Shown in pieces: positions 24,501-34,893 of a stretch of DNA of 64,000 nt (its first letter is position 1; every line of letters starts with the position of its first letter). This stretch comes from Sepiola atlantica (taxonomy: Eukaryota; Mollusca; Cephalopoda; Sepiida; Sepiolidae). Position numbers and translations under genes: made by a program. The notes beneath the pieces are model-generated. The model ran no database searches. It was not told where the DNA came from and worked only from the letters and a program-made list of their open reading frames with translations. The DNA is taken from assembly GCA_963556195.1 (NCBI GenBank), contig OY744525.1, positions 77,845,844-77,909,843 of the forward strand, written 5' to 3'.

Positions 24501-26388
24501 AATTAATCATAATTTGTCATTAATTTAACAAATCATCCCTCTCTCACTTAGATATCTATGTATTTTTTTCACCCTCTCGCACTGTATGTTCATTCAACCA
24601 CTCTTAGATTTTTAATATCTTTGTAATCATTTAGAAAAAAATGTGATTTTTTTTAGCATTTTTTCTTAATTGCTTTATTTTCCCATCTAATTTACGTAGT
24701 GTGTAAACATGTATGTAAATTAGGTAACAAAATAATAAATCTATTTACTTCTACATTATTGATAAGGATAGAGACTTATTATTTCTAGTTATACAAGAAG
24801 AATGTTTTAACATATATGTAACAGTTTATGAGTGGAATAAATAGTGGTAGTCTAGTACCTTATATAAATAGAGATTTTGTCCGTCCGTCAGTCACAATTT
24901 GTACGTCAGTCGCAACTTTTTTAAACGTAATAAATACATTGCAGAATTTGTCTCATTTCGAAATATCAGAGAAATGGATAATATTGCATTAATACTAAAT
25001 AATAAATTCCCAACAAATAAAGTGGATGTCATGACCAGAAATATTTACCGAAACCTTGAGATCTTCAGTCTGATATTCTACCAACTGAGCTATTTTGACT
25101 TTCTTATAGAGCTTAAAACATTACATTAACAAAATAATTATAATGTCACAGATTTATGATTTATGTTATGTTTCAAAACATGAATTTAACATAAATGATA
25201 ATAAAAAATAAATGAATGGGTAAATATTATCAATAGCATTGAAAATAATTTTAATAGATCAAAACAATTTATTTTGCTTTAACTACGTATTTGCGTAAAA
25301 ATAATTTAATATATACTATAATTTGGGCCCACAGTGCCCATAATTCTAGTATGATAAAAATGAAATATTCTCACCTTTAACACTAATCAATCAATCTTGT
25401 ATTTTAACTTAAAATAAAGCTTTAGATACATTAACAGAAATTTAATAAAATTTATTATCATATTATTACCATACAAAATGTGTCTGAAACATAATCGGAC
25501 TGGGTGTGCTATTTACTTCTATATTATCGATAAGGATGCTTGCTGTCCCATCTGAGCTTTGAGCTTTGGGCTACATTGCCTAACATGATATGTTGAGAAT
25601 ATATAAGTGCAATCTTAACTTTCTGCAACCATTGCATTTTTTTCACATACTTATGTTTAAAACTCATCTTCTTTACCACAACAATGTATCTCCTCACAAT
25701 GATCTGAGCATCCAGCAGTTCTATGCCGAGAAGAAAATCACTGTACTTAAACAATCTCCATCTTCACATAACTTGCTCCATGTAATGTTTTCTAACTTAA
25801 GGAGTTCATCAAGGGAACCCGTTTTGAAAATGTGGCAGTTGTCAATAGGGCCGTAATGACGGAGCTGAAGGGCATCCAGAAGAATTCTTTCTAATAGTAT
25901 ATTAGAAGCATTGCAAGGGCAAGTGCATTAGATTTGAATGAGAAACAATATAGTTGGTTGTTTGGAATTGAAATAAAGTGACACTAATCCCATTACTTTT
26001 CAGACACACCTCCTATATATATCATTAATTCTTCGTTTTATTTTAATTGCGAAATCTATTACTAAATGATTATTACTTCATCTTGTATGTTTCAGGTGCT
26101 TACTCTTCCCGGTATTGCAATCCTTCTCCATTGCAACATGACCAACTGATCACACAGATGAGACCTTTGGGTTTGACAGTTAACTATCCCAGTGATACCA
26201 CAATAGTTGCCAGGGGATTTTCTACACCTTACATGAATGAAAACAGTCCCCATAAAGAAGTAATTGATGAAAAAACTGACATTCATTCTGACATGAACAC
26301 TCATACTCAACATGTAGAAATAGCAAATAATTTTGATAATATTAATCAGACCTGCAACTCCCGACCTTTACCACCAGTACCATATTAG
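19107..26388 (+). CDS. protocadherin gene C, complete (3 coding exons, ~956 aa)
   Basis: Join 19107-21524, 23291-23450 and 26096-26388: 806 residues from exon 1 and 150 from exons 2 and 3. Architecture and exon phases match gene B: signal peptide, EC1-EC6, membrane segment, three-exon tail. EC1 to mid-EC4 differ clearly from B, which would allow different homophilic specificity. From the end of EC4 onward exon 1 is almost the same DNA as in A and B. Both introns are intact GT-AG. Intron 2 carries a 462-bp fold-back element. It is the last apparently functional protocadherin in the window; the next two copies downstream are dead. Confidence 0.95.
21525..23290. other. intron 1 of gene C
   Basis: About 1.8 kb. 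It holds a degenerate minisatellite (22530-22890). Near 22455-22510 a GGTTTGTTATACAACATATC stretch resembles the one inserted in pseudogene D at 50320. Confidence 0.6.
22530..22890. repeat. degenerate minisatellite, ~16-28 bp units
   Basis: GAATACATTACTCCTT occurs twice in tandem near 22540. From 22698 units of the type GAATACATTGCTCTTAGATA repeat with decay, and ACATT(A/C)CTCTT-like words recur to about 22890. Confidence 0.7.
23291..23450 (+). CDS. gene C exon 2: cytoplasmic tail segment
   Basis: Acceptor TTTCTCAG, then MYIQDIALSSGRDKSKR..., ending ...SQDIL plus one base before GTAAGT. Phase 0 in, phase 1 out, 53 codons plus one base. Confidence 0.92.
23482..23943. mobile_element. 462-bp fold-back element with 7-bp target duplication
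   Basis: Ends TAGGGGTGGGACG and CGTCCCACCCCTA are exact inverted repeats. CTAATAT flanks it directly on both sides (23475-23481 and 23944-23950). The whole arms, 23482-23611 and 23815-23943, are about 130 bases long and near-perfect reverse complements, with a loop of about 200 bases. The TAGGGGTG-type terminus resembles hAT elements, but hAT duplications are usually 8 bp. It has no coding capacity. Its low divergence suggests recent insertion into intron 2 of gene C. Confidence 0.9.
24856..25322 (-). mobile_element. tRNA-Phe-like composite SINE, full copy
   Basis: On the minus strand the 25041-25095 part reads ATAGCTCAGTTGGTAGAA, then GACTGAAGATC (GAA anticodon loop) and AAGGTTTCGG, clearly like tRNA-Phe without acceptor pairing. 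It is flanked by a 5' module (GTAGTTAAAGC) and a 3' module ending GACGGAC...TTTATATAAGGTA. Other copies are at 36083-36519 and 46924-47982. Confidence 0.82.
26096..26388 (+). CDS. gene C exon 3: distal cytoplasmic tail and stop
   Basis: After TTTCAG the split codon gives Gly, then AYSSRYCNP. It carries MRPLGLTVNYPSDTTIVARG, then FSTPYMNENS, an acidic/His/Asn-rich spacer longer than in A or B, and the terminal RPLPPVPY before TAG. Confidence 0.93.
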
Positions 26389-26729
26389 TACTTACATCAT
26401 CATTGTTTTATAGAAGTATTTAACTTTTAAAAGTCAAGAAAGGTTCCATACTTGCCTGAAGCACACAAAAGACTACATTTAATATTATTATAGACATATG
26501 AATATAATATGTATTTACACTTGACAAGTTGCTTGAATGCGTTTTCATTTATCAATAGTAAATATTTAATTCTAGATTTTAATATACAATATTCACTTCT
26601 TTTACGCATAATTGATGAGTATGAAAATACATATAATTAGAATATTGGAAGAATCAAACAAGTTTCGAAAATGTATTTTTTAGATACCATATTTGAATAC
26701 AATTTCTACATTGGAATATATACAATGGC
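26389..26729. other. 3' flank of gene C
   Basis: AT-rich with no clear AATAAA close to the stop codon. It runs directly into a protocadherin relic. Confidence 0.5.
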
Positions 26730-26893
26730 CCATTACCATTATGTCTAGTGAAAGTAGCTGTATTCTTTGTTTCTGCAATCCTTAAAGATTTCTAGTGTTA
26801 TGAGTGGTCAGAGACATTTCATAAGTCATTTTTACCCAACTGATGCTGTTTAGCCAATATGAAGATGATTGCATCAGTCAACCAAGAGAGCAG
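26730..26893 (+). pseudogene. protocadherin exon 1 relic: membrane segment and proximal tail
   Basis: It aligns with the membrane and juxtamembrane part of genes A-C: CATTACCATTATGTCT, then CTGCAATCC, then TGAGTGGTCAGAGACATTTC, ATAAGTC, TTACCCA and CAGTCAACCA, with several deletions and stop codons. It still ends in CAG before a GTAAG donor at 26894. No ectodomain is left upstream; it starts about 340 bases after the stop of gene C. It belongs with the exon 3 relic at 29185. Confidence 0.82.
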
Positions 26894-28346
26894 GTAAGAA
26901 ATAGAAAATTTCTAAAACACTTTTTATAACAATGTAAATAAGATACATATTATTATTTGTAGTTGTGGAACACATGGAAATTCCATGACTTATTAATAAA
27001 AATAGACTTTAATCTTATTTTGTTATGTACATAAATATGTTATTGGGGGGGGGGGGTATTGTCTGAGGGGTCCTCTTTCATGAGGGAATGCCGACGGGAC
27101 AATACAGATATTTAACTGAGGAAAGAAAAAATACACATTTATCCTAGTTTGAAGGCCAGATAGTATCCATATTTTTTTATCACAACAGAATTCTATTTAT
27201 GAGGTTATATTCGATTTTGGGACAATTCATTTAAAAATAAGTAATGTCTAGGTTTTTGACAGATATTCCAAATTCCTTTATACATTTTATCTTTGATGAT
27301 AAGATAATCTCATTTTTTGAATGGGTGTAATGTATGTACAAATGAAGGTACAAGCGTATTATTATTTGTATTTTCATTGTTTTCTGCATAAGAATCTTAT
27401 TTCATTTTTATAAAGCTTTTATTTCATGTATACATGTAAAATATGTTACAATTACATCTGTTAGTTTTAGTCATCCTGTTTTATTTATGATTCAGTAATA
27501 TATCCAGTTAAATTGCCAAAGCATAAACTATTGTACAGAATCTCAAATCGATTGATGTTGTGGTTTATTTTTTTTAAACCGTATCTAATCAAAATCATAG
27601 GTTTCCTTATTTCTAAAGTAAACCTGAAAAATACATTTTTGATTAATGTTACTTCAATCTTCTCTTCTAAATTTTACAGACATGTAATTGCTTGCTTTTA
27701 TTTTTAATGCTTTGTTTTCATTATATTCATATAATTAAATATAGCCAGTAAGATTTGCTCATTATATAAACCTGGCTAATTATTGTTTGCTACTTACAAA
27801 AATTATTTGTTTTCAATGTTTTTCATAAAAATGATTCTATTTACTTTTTTACTTTATTGATTGTGTGGTGGTTCATTTTTTTTTTTTAATTTCATATTAA
27901 TATATTTTTCCTTCTTTTTATATGAGATCACTTTATTTAACAGTAAGCACTATCAGTTAGAAAATGTAGATCAAAAAATAAAAATCTAATGTTGGAAAAA
28001 TATGACTAGAATAAGCAGAATACAAAAATAGATCATCAGGGATCCAAAAATTACAATTTGCAATTATTTTTAATGTATTTATTTAAATAACTTTTGAATT
28101 TGTTCTTACTCTATGCTAATAAAAATAAATGTAATCATTTTATTTAATTTGTTTGGACATTTGCTTTTATGGGAACAATTTAGCCATTGTACTCTACTGT
28201 CTTTTTCCTCTTCTTTGTAACTTTTTATTTCATTCAATCGCAGATTTTCTAATAGCTTGTCTTTTGACATGTCCAGCTTTCTTTGAAGTGATCTGAAATC
28301 AGACCTATTTCTTTGAGATAAGCAGCAGAGAAGTATTTTGGCAAAC

Positions 28347-28375
28347 TAATAATAATAATAATAATAATAATAATA
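28347..28375. repeat. (AAT)n microsatellite
   Basis: About ten uninterrupted AAT units. Confidence 0.95.
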
Positions 28376-28680
28376 GCTGTGGTAGCGTTGGCGACAGAGG
28401 CAGATTTTGTAATTGTTACTCATCAGTCTTGAGTGAAAACCAACTTAGGGCACTTGAGGCTTAGGGTTCTTTTTACCTTCAGCAACTCTAATTGATGAGT
28501 CAACCTGGTGAATAAAGGCACTAGTTGTTGCCACTTAGTTATGCGATGAAAGATATACATTTCATAGAAGAAAAGTGTACTCAAAAAGAAGCAGAGCTTG
28601 GTAGAAATAAGTCATGATTTCTTATCTCAAAGAAGACAACATATTTCCAAGAAGAAAGAAAAATGGGTTTTATTTTAAGC

Positions 28681-28771
28681 CAGTGGTTCTAAACGTTTTT
28701 TTTTACATGTGGGCCTAGTAATATTATATTGAACTCTGAGAGTCCATGTGGACCCTTGTTGAGAATCATTG
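28681..28771. mobile_element. 91-bp hAT-like MITE
   Basis: The left end CAGTGGTTCTAAAC and right end GTTGAGAATCATTG are imperfect inverted repeats (11 of 14) of the CAGTGGTTCTCAAC type common in hAT elements. Flanks TTTTAAGC and TTTTAAAT match in six of eight bases, fitting a decayed 8-bp target duplication. Confidence 0.65.
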
Positions 28772-29184
28772 TTTTAAATTGTTTATGCTTACCAAATACA
28801 ACATACCACTGAGAAAAAGGCCACTGAGGGAATAATCTAAAAATAACAAAACTTACGTTCCTAGTAAAGAATGCATTAAATAATAACCATTTTATTTTTA
28901 TTTAACTATGAAAATATTCTTTGAGATTAATTGTAATTATTCTCGACTATAAAATAAAAATTAAATTTTGTCATCTCGTTTTAATATGCCAATATATTTT
29001 GTGCATGTTATTAACATATTGTATTTAATAACTGAATAGAACATAAAAAGGGTTTCAAACAGGATTATTTTTAATTAAATAATTGATAGTTATTTTCACA
29101 TTATTATTTTTACATTTAAATATATCAATTTATGAACAACTTAAATTAATTTTCTCATGCTTATATTCATTTTCTTTTTTTTAG

Positions 29185-29314
29185 ATATATATGCAGCTCA
29201 TTGTGGTAATCCTTCCCTAAAATCAATCAAAAGTTGATTACAAGAATGAGGACTCTGGAACAGATCATTGGTTATTTTCGTGATTCCACAAGAAATAATT
29301 TAGCCAACAGTTTG
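29185..29314 (+). pseudogene. protocadherin exon 3 relic
   Basis: It follows an acceptor TTTTTTTTAG. It aligns with exon 3 of gene A: ATATATGCAGCTCATTGTGG for the YPSQYCN codons, AGAATGAGGACTCTGGAACA for MRPLGQ, GATTCCACAAGAAATAATTT for DTTIVA. Stop codons and frameshifts are present. Together with 26730-26893 it marks a dead gene between C and pseudogene D. Confidence 0.82.
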
Positions 29315-31744
29315 AAAAAAAAAAGGATAAAATATAGCTGAGAAAAATGAAATGCACATAACAATTATCCATTCCCATGTTGAATTTTTTTAGAAATATA
29401 TTCAATATTAATTATTATTAATCGGTCAAAATAATAAGTAATGGCGAGCTGTCAAGTGAATTAACATATAAAGATATCTCTGAGTGTGGTCTACCTATTT
29501 AGATAAAGAGAGAAAAGATAGGTAGAATGTTTTGTTCAATATCTAATTATTCTAAATTTCTGTTTATATTTCAAATTGTCAAATGTTTCCTCGGATTGAT
29601 AAGATATAAAACAATATAGTTTTTCTTTCACTTTATGATTTTCAGAAAAGTGGTTCCTATGAAGTTAGTACGATGATCAAACCCTAATTAATTAATTCTT
29701 AATTTAGGAATAAATTATGAGGTAAATTATAAACATAAATAGTTTGAAAAATTGTTCTTTTAAAAACAATTTTTTTATTTCTGTATTTATTATATTCAAA
29801 AAATGATTTTGGTAGATATTTGTTGTGGATGAAATTTGTTGTAAAAAGGCTCTTTTAAAATGTGCTTTACTGTATAGACTAACTATCCTTCGTGTTATTT
29901 AAAATATCATTTTTATATCTTTAATTGATATTCATTAATTTCTTTTTTCAAAACACACACTATAAATTTTTATTGTCGTTACTATTTAATGTTATAATGT
30001 TGCAGTGCTAGAATATTTGACTTGAACTTTAAAAACTTACATCTGATCGGATGAACTGTTTCATCAGTGCACTGCATTTTAAGAGTAAGGAATTATTTCT
30101 TTGATGTATGGATGTGATTTTTATTTGCATATATATTTTGTTTACTTTAGTGTACATATTAACATGTTTATCAATGAGAATCTGTTTAAAGGCCAAACAG
30201 AGAATATCTTCATTCCAAAGAATACTCTCTTTTTAACCATGGCGGCCTTTATAACAACTTGCTAGTTAGAATTATTGGTTCTTTCTCTTGTTGGAACCAT
30301 CACTCAAAACAAACTGTTTGGATGTTGTAAATGAATTGCATCGGAACTTTCCATGTAGATATCCATCTGATTTAATCACAGCTCCTTTGTCATCTGAAGG
30401 TGAGTTATCATTGTTGTTCCATTTCTACTAATGATAAAATTATTTACATTTTTTTGTTTCAATGTTCTATTCATTATTTTTTTATAGTATTTATACAATT
30501 ATTATGGTCAGAATATTTATTATTTGCCAGTAAATAACGAATATGACTTATAAATGAAAAGTTATCTATAGTATATAAAGGAATTATAATTATGACATGT
30601 TACATTGATATAAATTCACTAACACAATCAACTAGAGATGACATGTTTCAACATGGATACTTGAAATACTTCAAATTTATGATATATCGAATTAGTTTTA
30701 TGTAAAAATTAAAGCTTCATTATTATGTCACCGATTTATTTGTTACAAGACCTTGAACTATTAAATCTGTCAGCAAAGGTTTAGAATTTTTTGTAACAAA
30801 ATTTTTTAAATTTAGAAAAATAAATGTTAACATCAAATCAAATAAGTGATTATTATTTGTTATATTTTGATTTACTACAGACAAAATGCCTGGTGTATGT
30901 TCTCTGTATCTACGAAGAATTCAACTCCGAGTCAGACAAATTTGCTTGAATGACAAAGTAAAAGCTCAAATCAACCCCAAAATATTAAAATACTGATCAG
31001 TATTTGATTCCTATGAATATATAAGAAGTCGATAGTTATTGGATCAGTCCGAAAATCAATGTTGGTATGTATTCATATTTTTATTTATAATTTTATTCAG
31101 TTAATAAAATAACTTCAATAAAGTTTTTTTTTTAAACATATACTGTTATTTCTTGGACAAGTTGTTAAATTATATATTATACTTGGCTTTAATAATTCTC
31201 AAGATATTTATATAAAACTATATTAATGTTATATCAATGCATTTAATTCTGCTACTCCCATGTTTTTTTTTGATAAAACTATTTTCGAAGAATAGACTTG
31301 TAAATAATTTAAAAACTACAAATGCTTTGTGCCTATTTTTATGGTTAAAATGAATGAATCTTTGATACAACTACAGTAGATTCACATTTAAATTGACAAT
31401 GAGTTTTCTATTGTGACTTTATATTATTATATGTAAAACATATGGAATATATTTAACGCTTGATAGAATGGTAGAGATTGGCGGTTTTACCAAGTAGTTT
31501 TCCAGTTTCTCTTGTATGCTGAAAACCAATTGGAATAGTGTTTATTACTACCAAATGACGATATCTAAGGAGACATGGTAGAAAAAGTCATACAGATTTT
31601 GATCAAATAAAATTTTATCAACATTTGTACAATACGTAAAAATATTATACAAAAAGTTAATGACTATTATTTATAGTCATCTCTGGAATTTATTTATTTT
31701 AGCATAGAATATTTTCAAATGAAATCTGTACAGTATAGGAAAAT
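29315..31744. other. no recognised gene
   Basis: AT-rich. A possible orphan splice pair is present: donor GAAG/GTGAGT at 30400, acceptor CTACAG ending at 30880, donor GTTG/GTATGT at 31065. Nothing in it resembles a known protein. Confidence 0.4.
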
Positions 31745-32022
31745 GTGTGCAGAACAGGAGACTTCGATGGTATGGTCACACTGAAAGAATGGATGAGAGT
31801 TCTTGGGTTAGTAGATGTAGAACAGTGGGGGTAGCAGGGTCAATTTGCAGGGGAAGTCCAAGGAAAACATGGCAGGAAGTGATAAAGGTGGAATTGAGAG
31901 AAAGGGGGGAAAATGAAGACCTAGCCAGAGATAGGTTAGTTAGGAAGTCAATTTTTAAAAGCCGTCTAACACATGCCAACATGTAAAAAGGATGTTAAAC
32001 TTAGTATGATGATGATGATGAA
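31745..32022 (+). mobile_element. LINE 3' fragment (ORF2 C-terminus)
   Basis: The frame 31747-31986 reads NRRLRWYGHTERMDESSW, then GSPRKTWQEV, and ends near HANM, like the C-terminal end of non-LTR retrotransposon polymerases (RLRWFGHV.RM ... GRPRKTW). It is followed at once by a short ATG/TGA microsatellite tail (32008-32021), as expected of a LINE 3' end. It is severely 5'-truncated and different from the Jockey/CR1-like family elsewhere in the window. Confidence 0.8.
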
Positions 32023-33061
32023 ATAAATTAAGTACAATATTATTAATATTTCTGACAGCTTTGATTATTAATATAAATATTATTCAACCGAATAAATATA
32101 ATTTATTTCTTGGAATTATACTTTTATATTCGCTCATTACTTATTTTGTAGGTACATGGATCACGATGACTAAGAAACATGATTGACTGTAAATATTTCT
32201 CATTTATATAAAGTACAACCAGCCAAAGATTAATAGCTTTTGCCATACAAAATCAATATTTAATTCTATTTCGCAGTAATTTATGGCAAACATTGGGCAA
32301 TATTCTTCTAAGAAAATGTTTTTCAAATCGATTTTATTGATTACATATTTAATCCCATCAATATTTTATTTTGATTAGTTATATTATAGTGGAAATCTTC
32401 TTTCATAATCAGAAGTCCTCTTCCTGTTGGCCATTAATTTCCAGAACAAATTTAATAACAGACACTTTTTGGTGATTCACTGGTATTAATTCATATTTCA
32501 AGTGTTTTGCTGCATTTCTTGCAAATTATAGAATTTTAACATTATTTGACCTAATTACACATTGAATTATTATCTTCTTCTATTATTTAAAGGAGAGTTG
32601 TCTGTATATCCAGCTAAAAGTCAAAAAGTACACAAGAAACACCCATAAAGCTGGTATATTATTAATTGGTGTTGCCTACGAAAATTAATATCCAAAATTA
32701 AAATAAAAACAATTCATTCTTTGGAGGTCAACTAGAGCAGGATTCGTTGGAGGGGAGGTCGATATTTTCATCAATTTTACAATGTATTTATATAGTAAGA
32801 AAAAATCTTGAGAAATGACTCATTTATTTCTAAATTACTACCTGCTAACTCTCCGGATTTTATTTTACATTTCTTAAGGTTCTCTTCGGACTATTGTCAT
32901 TATCAACATCATTTTTCTTCAAATTATTGTGAGAAGGGGTAAGACTCGGACAAGGTGGTGCTAGTAGTACTCTGAGGGCCTCCTTAATAATTTTATTTGG
33001 GTGGTTTTAGTAGCGCTCTGGAGGACTCCTTCATTTTATTTTGGAACTTCTTGTAGAGATA
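32023..33061. other. no recognised gene
   Basis: AT-rich. Near 32868-32960 a TTTCTTAAGGTTCT...ACTATTGTC block recurs at 33210-33290 in direct orientation, so the tandem-repeat zone that follows may begin here. Confidence 0.45.
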
Positions 33062-33185
33062 AATGAAAAAAGAGGATTTACCAAATATGTAAAGACAAGT
33101 GAAAAAAACGCATTTACGAAATATGTAGAGTGAATGGAAAAAACATTTCCTAAATATGTAGAGATGAATGGATAAAGTGGATTTA
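33062..33185. repeat. minisatellite, ~36-bp unit, about 3.5 copies
   Basis: Units share ATTTAC.AAATATGTA.AG followed by GA.TGG-type ends and an A run, with moderate divergence. Confidence 0.75.
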
Positions 33186-33274
33186 TGCTAATTTCTCAAA
33201 TTTTATTTAACGTTTCTTAAGGTTCTATTCAGACTATTGTCCTTATCAACTTCATTTCTCTTAAGATTATTCTG

Positions 33275-34545
33275 AGAGAGTGGGGAAGAAGGGGACAAGA
33301 AACTCGGAATTGTCCGGAAAGAAGACCTTCAATGTGTATTGTTATGGTATGGTATTGTATACTAAACAAAATACTTGGCGTCGCCCAGGAGGAATAATAG
33401 TAATGATACAGTATATGTTAATCCAAAAGTACTCAATACCCGATATAGACAAGTTGTGTTTTAACACCACGTTGCCCTGGAGCAATGTGTTTTGTTACAG
33501 TGTTGCATACTAGACAAGAAACTGGATGTTGCCTGGGTGCAATGAAATAATAATACAGTATTACATTTGGTAAGTGGTACATGTGAATCCAAAAGTGTAC
33601 AATATCCTACATACAGCAGGTGTGTTTAAACGCTGTATTGCACAGGAGAAAGAAATTCATTTCGTTTTATTATAGTGTTGTATACTATAGAAGAAACTCG
33701 ATGTTGCCCGGGAAAAATACAAATAAGTTTACAGTATTACATTTAGTAAGTGTTACATATTAATCCAAAAGTGCTCAATGTCCTTTATAAAGCAGGTGTG
33801 TTTAAATGCTGCATTGACCGGGAGAAAGAATGTCAATGTGTTTTGCTATACTGTTGCATATAAAAATTGTACTTGGCGTTGCCCGGGAGCAATAATAGTA
33901 ATAATACAGTATTACATTTGGTAAGTGATATATCTTATGGCAAAAGTGCTCAAGAATCTTGAAAGAGCAGGTGTGTTTAAGTGCAGCTTATTTTTTTTTT
34001 CATTTAATTTCCTCATTTTTTCATTCATTATTTCATTCATTTATTTTTTATTCATTGAAGTAGTATATGTTAATCAAAAAGTGCTCAATATCCTAGATAG
34101 AGTAGTTGTCTTTAAACGACGCATTACCCGGGAGCAATAACTTCTTAATGTTCTGTTATAGTGTTGTATACTAAATAAGAAACTCATTACCCGGAAATAA
34201 TCAAATCTATAATACAGTATTACATGTGGTAAGTGGTATATGTTAATCCAAAAGTACTCAATATATTAGATAGATTAAGTGTAATTAAATGTCACTTGTT
34301 CGGGAGCAATAACTTTATTGTGTTTTGTTCTAATTTTGTATACTAGACCAGAAACTTAGTGTTACTAGGGAGCAATAAAAGTAATAACACAGCATTACAT
34401 TTAGTAAGTAGATAGGGCAGGTGTCTTTTAATGCCGCATTTGACGGGAGCAACAACTTCTGTTTTGTTATATAGTGTTTATACTAGACAAAAAACTGTTT
34501 TGCCCGGGAAAAATAAAAGTAAGTTTATAGTATGACATTTGGTAA
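33275..34545. repeat. diverged tandem array, ~175-bp unit, about 7 copies
   Basis: CAGTATTACATTTGGTAAGT-type words occur near 33556, 33732, 33907, 34214, 34389 and 34527, mostly 175-176 bases apart. Each unit also has CAAAAGTGCTCAATAT, GCAGGTGTGTTTAAA, GTTGTATACTA and GTTGCCCGGGA words in the same order. Some units are truncated (spacings 138-147), and one interval holds about one and a half units. The GTTGCCCGGG word matches the Helitron 3' hairpin type, so the array may derive from a Helitron-like element. Confidence 0.82.
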
Positions 34546-34735
34546 AGTCAAAAACTATAGAAGATACATGCTCACAAAATACATAAGATACACACCTATT
34601 AGTTTTTCCATTCATTTTCTCATTTATTCATTCATTTTTTCATATGTTTTTTTTTTCATTAATATTTTTATTGGTTTTTTCATTCATTTAATTCATTCAA
34701 TATCTTCATTCATTTCTTCATTCAATTTTTTTATT

Positions 34736-34893
34736 CAGTCATTTATTTCATGAAATTTTATAAACCAAATAATTTCCTTAAACGAATTTCGAAGGATTTA
34801 AACTGTCAATTAGACAGTCATTTATTTCATGAAATTTTATAAACCAAATAATTTCCTTAAACGAATTTCGAAGGATTTAAACTGTCAATTAGA
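34736..34893. repeat. tandem duplication, two 79-bp units, identical by eye
   Basis: Units start at 34736 and 34815 with CAGTCATTTATTTCATG. They are identical by eye over 79 bases, and a third start follows at 34894 before divergence. The duplication is recent. Confidence 0.92.

Larger units (their letters stand above)
23451..26095. other. intron 2 of gene C
   Basis: About 2.6 kb, carrying a fold-back element (23482-23943) and a minus-strand SINE (24856-25322). The rest is AT-rich with no element recognised. Confidence 0.65.
26894..29184. other. former intron of the relic gene, with small repeats
   Basis: AT-rich. It holds a G run (27044-27056), an AAT run (28347-28375) and a small hAT-like MITE (28681-28771). 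No exon 2 relic could be found. Confidence 0.5.

Noticed and set aside
25041..25095. A possible genuine tRNA-Phe gene
   Set aside because: No acceptor stem can form, and the sequence is embedded in a dispersed repeat with other copies, so it is a SINE head.
24899..25129. A 76-codon frame starting MYVSRNF, superficially like a tail exon
   Set aside because: It lies within the SINE, in antisense to its tRNA-like part, and has none of the exon 2 residues.
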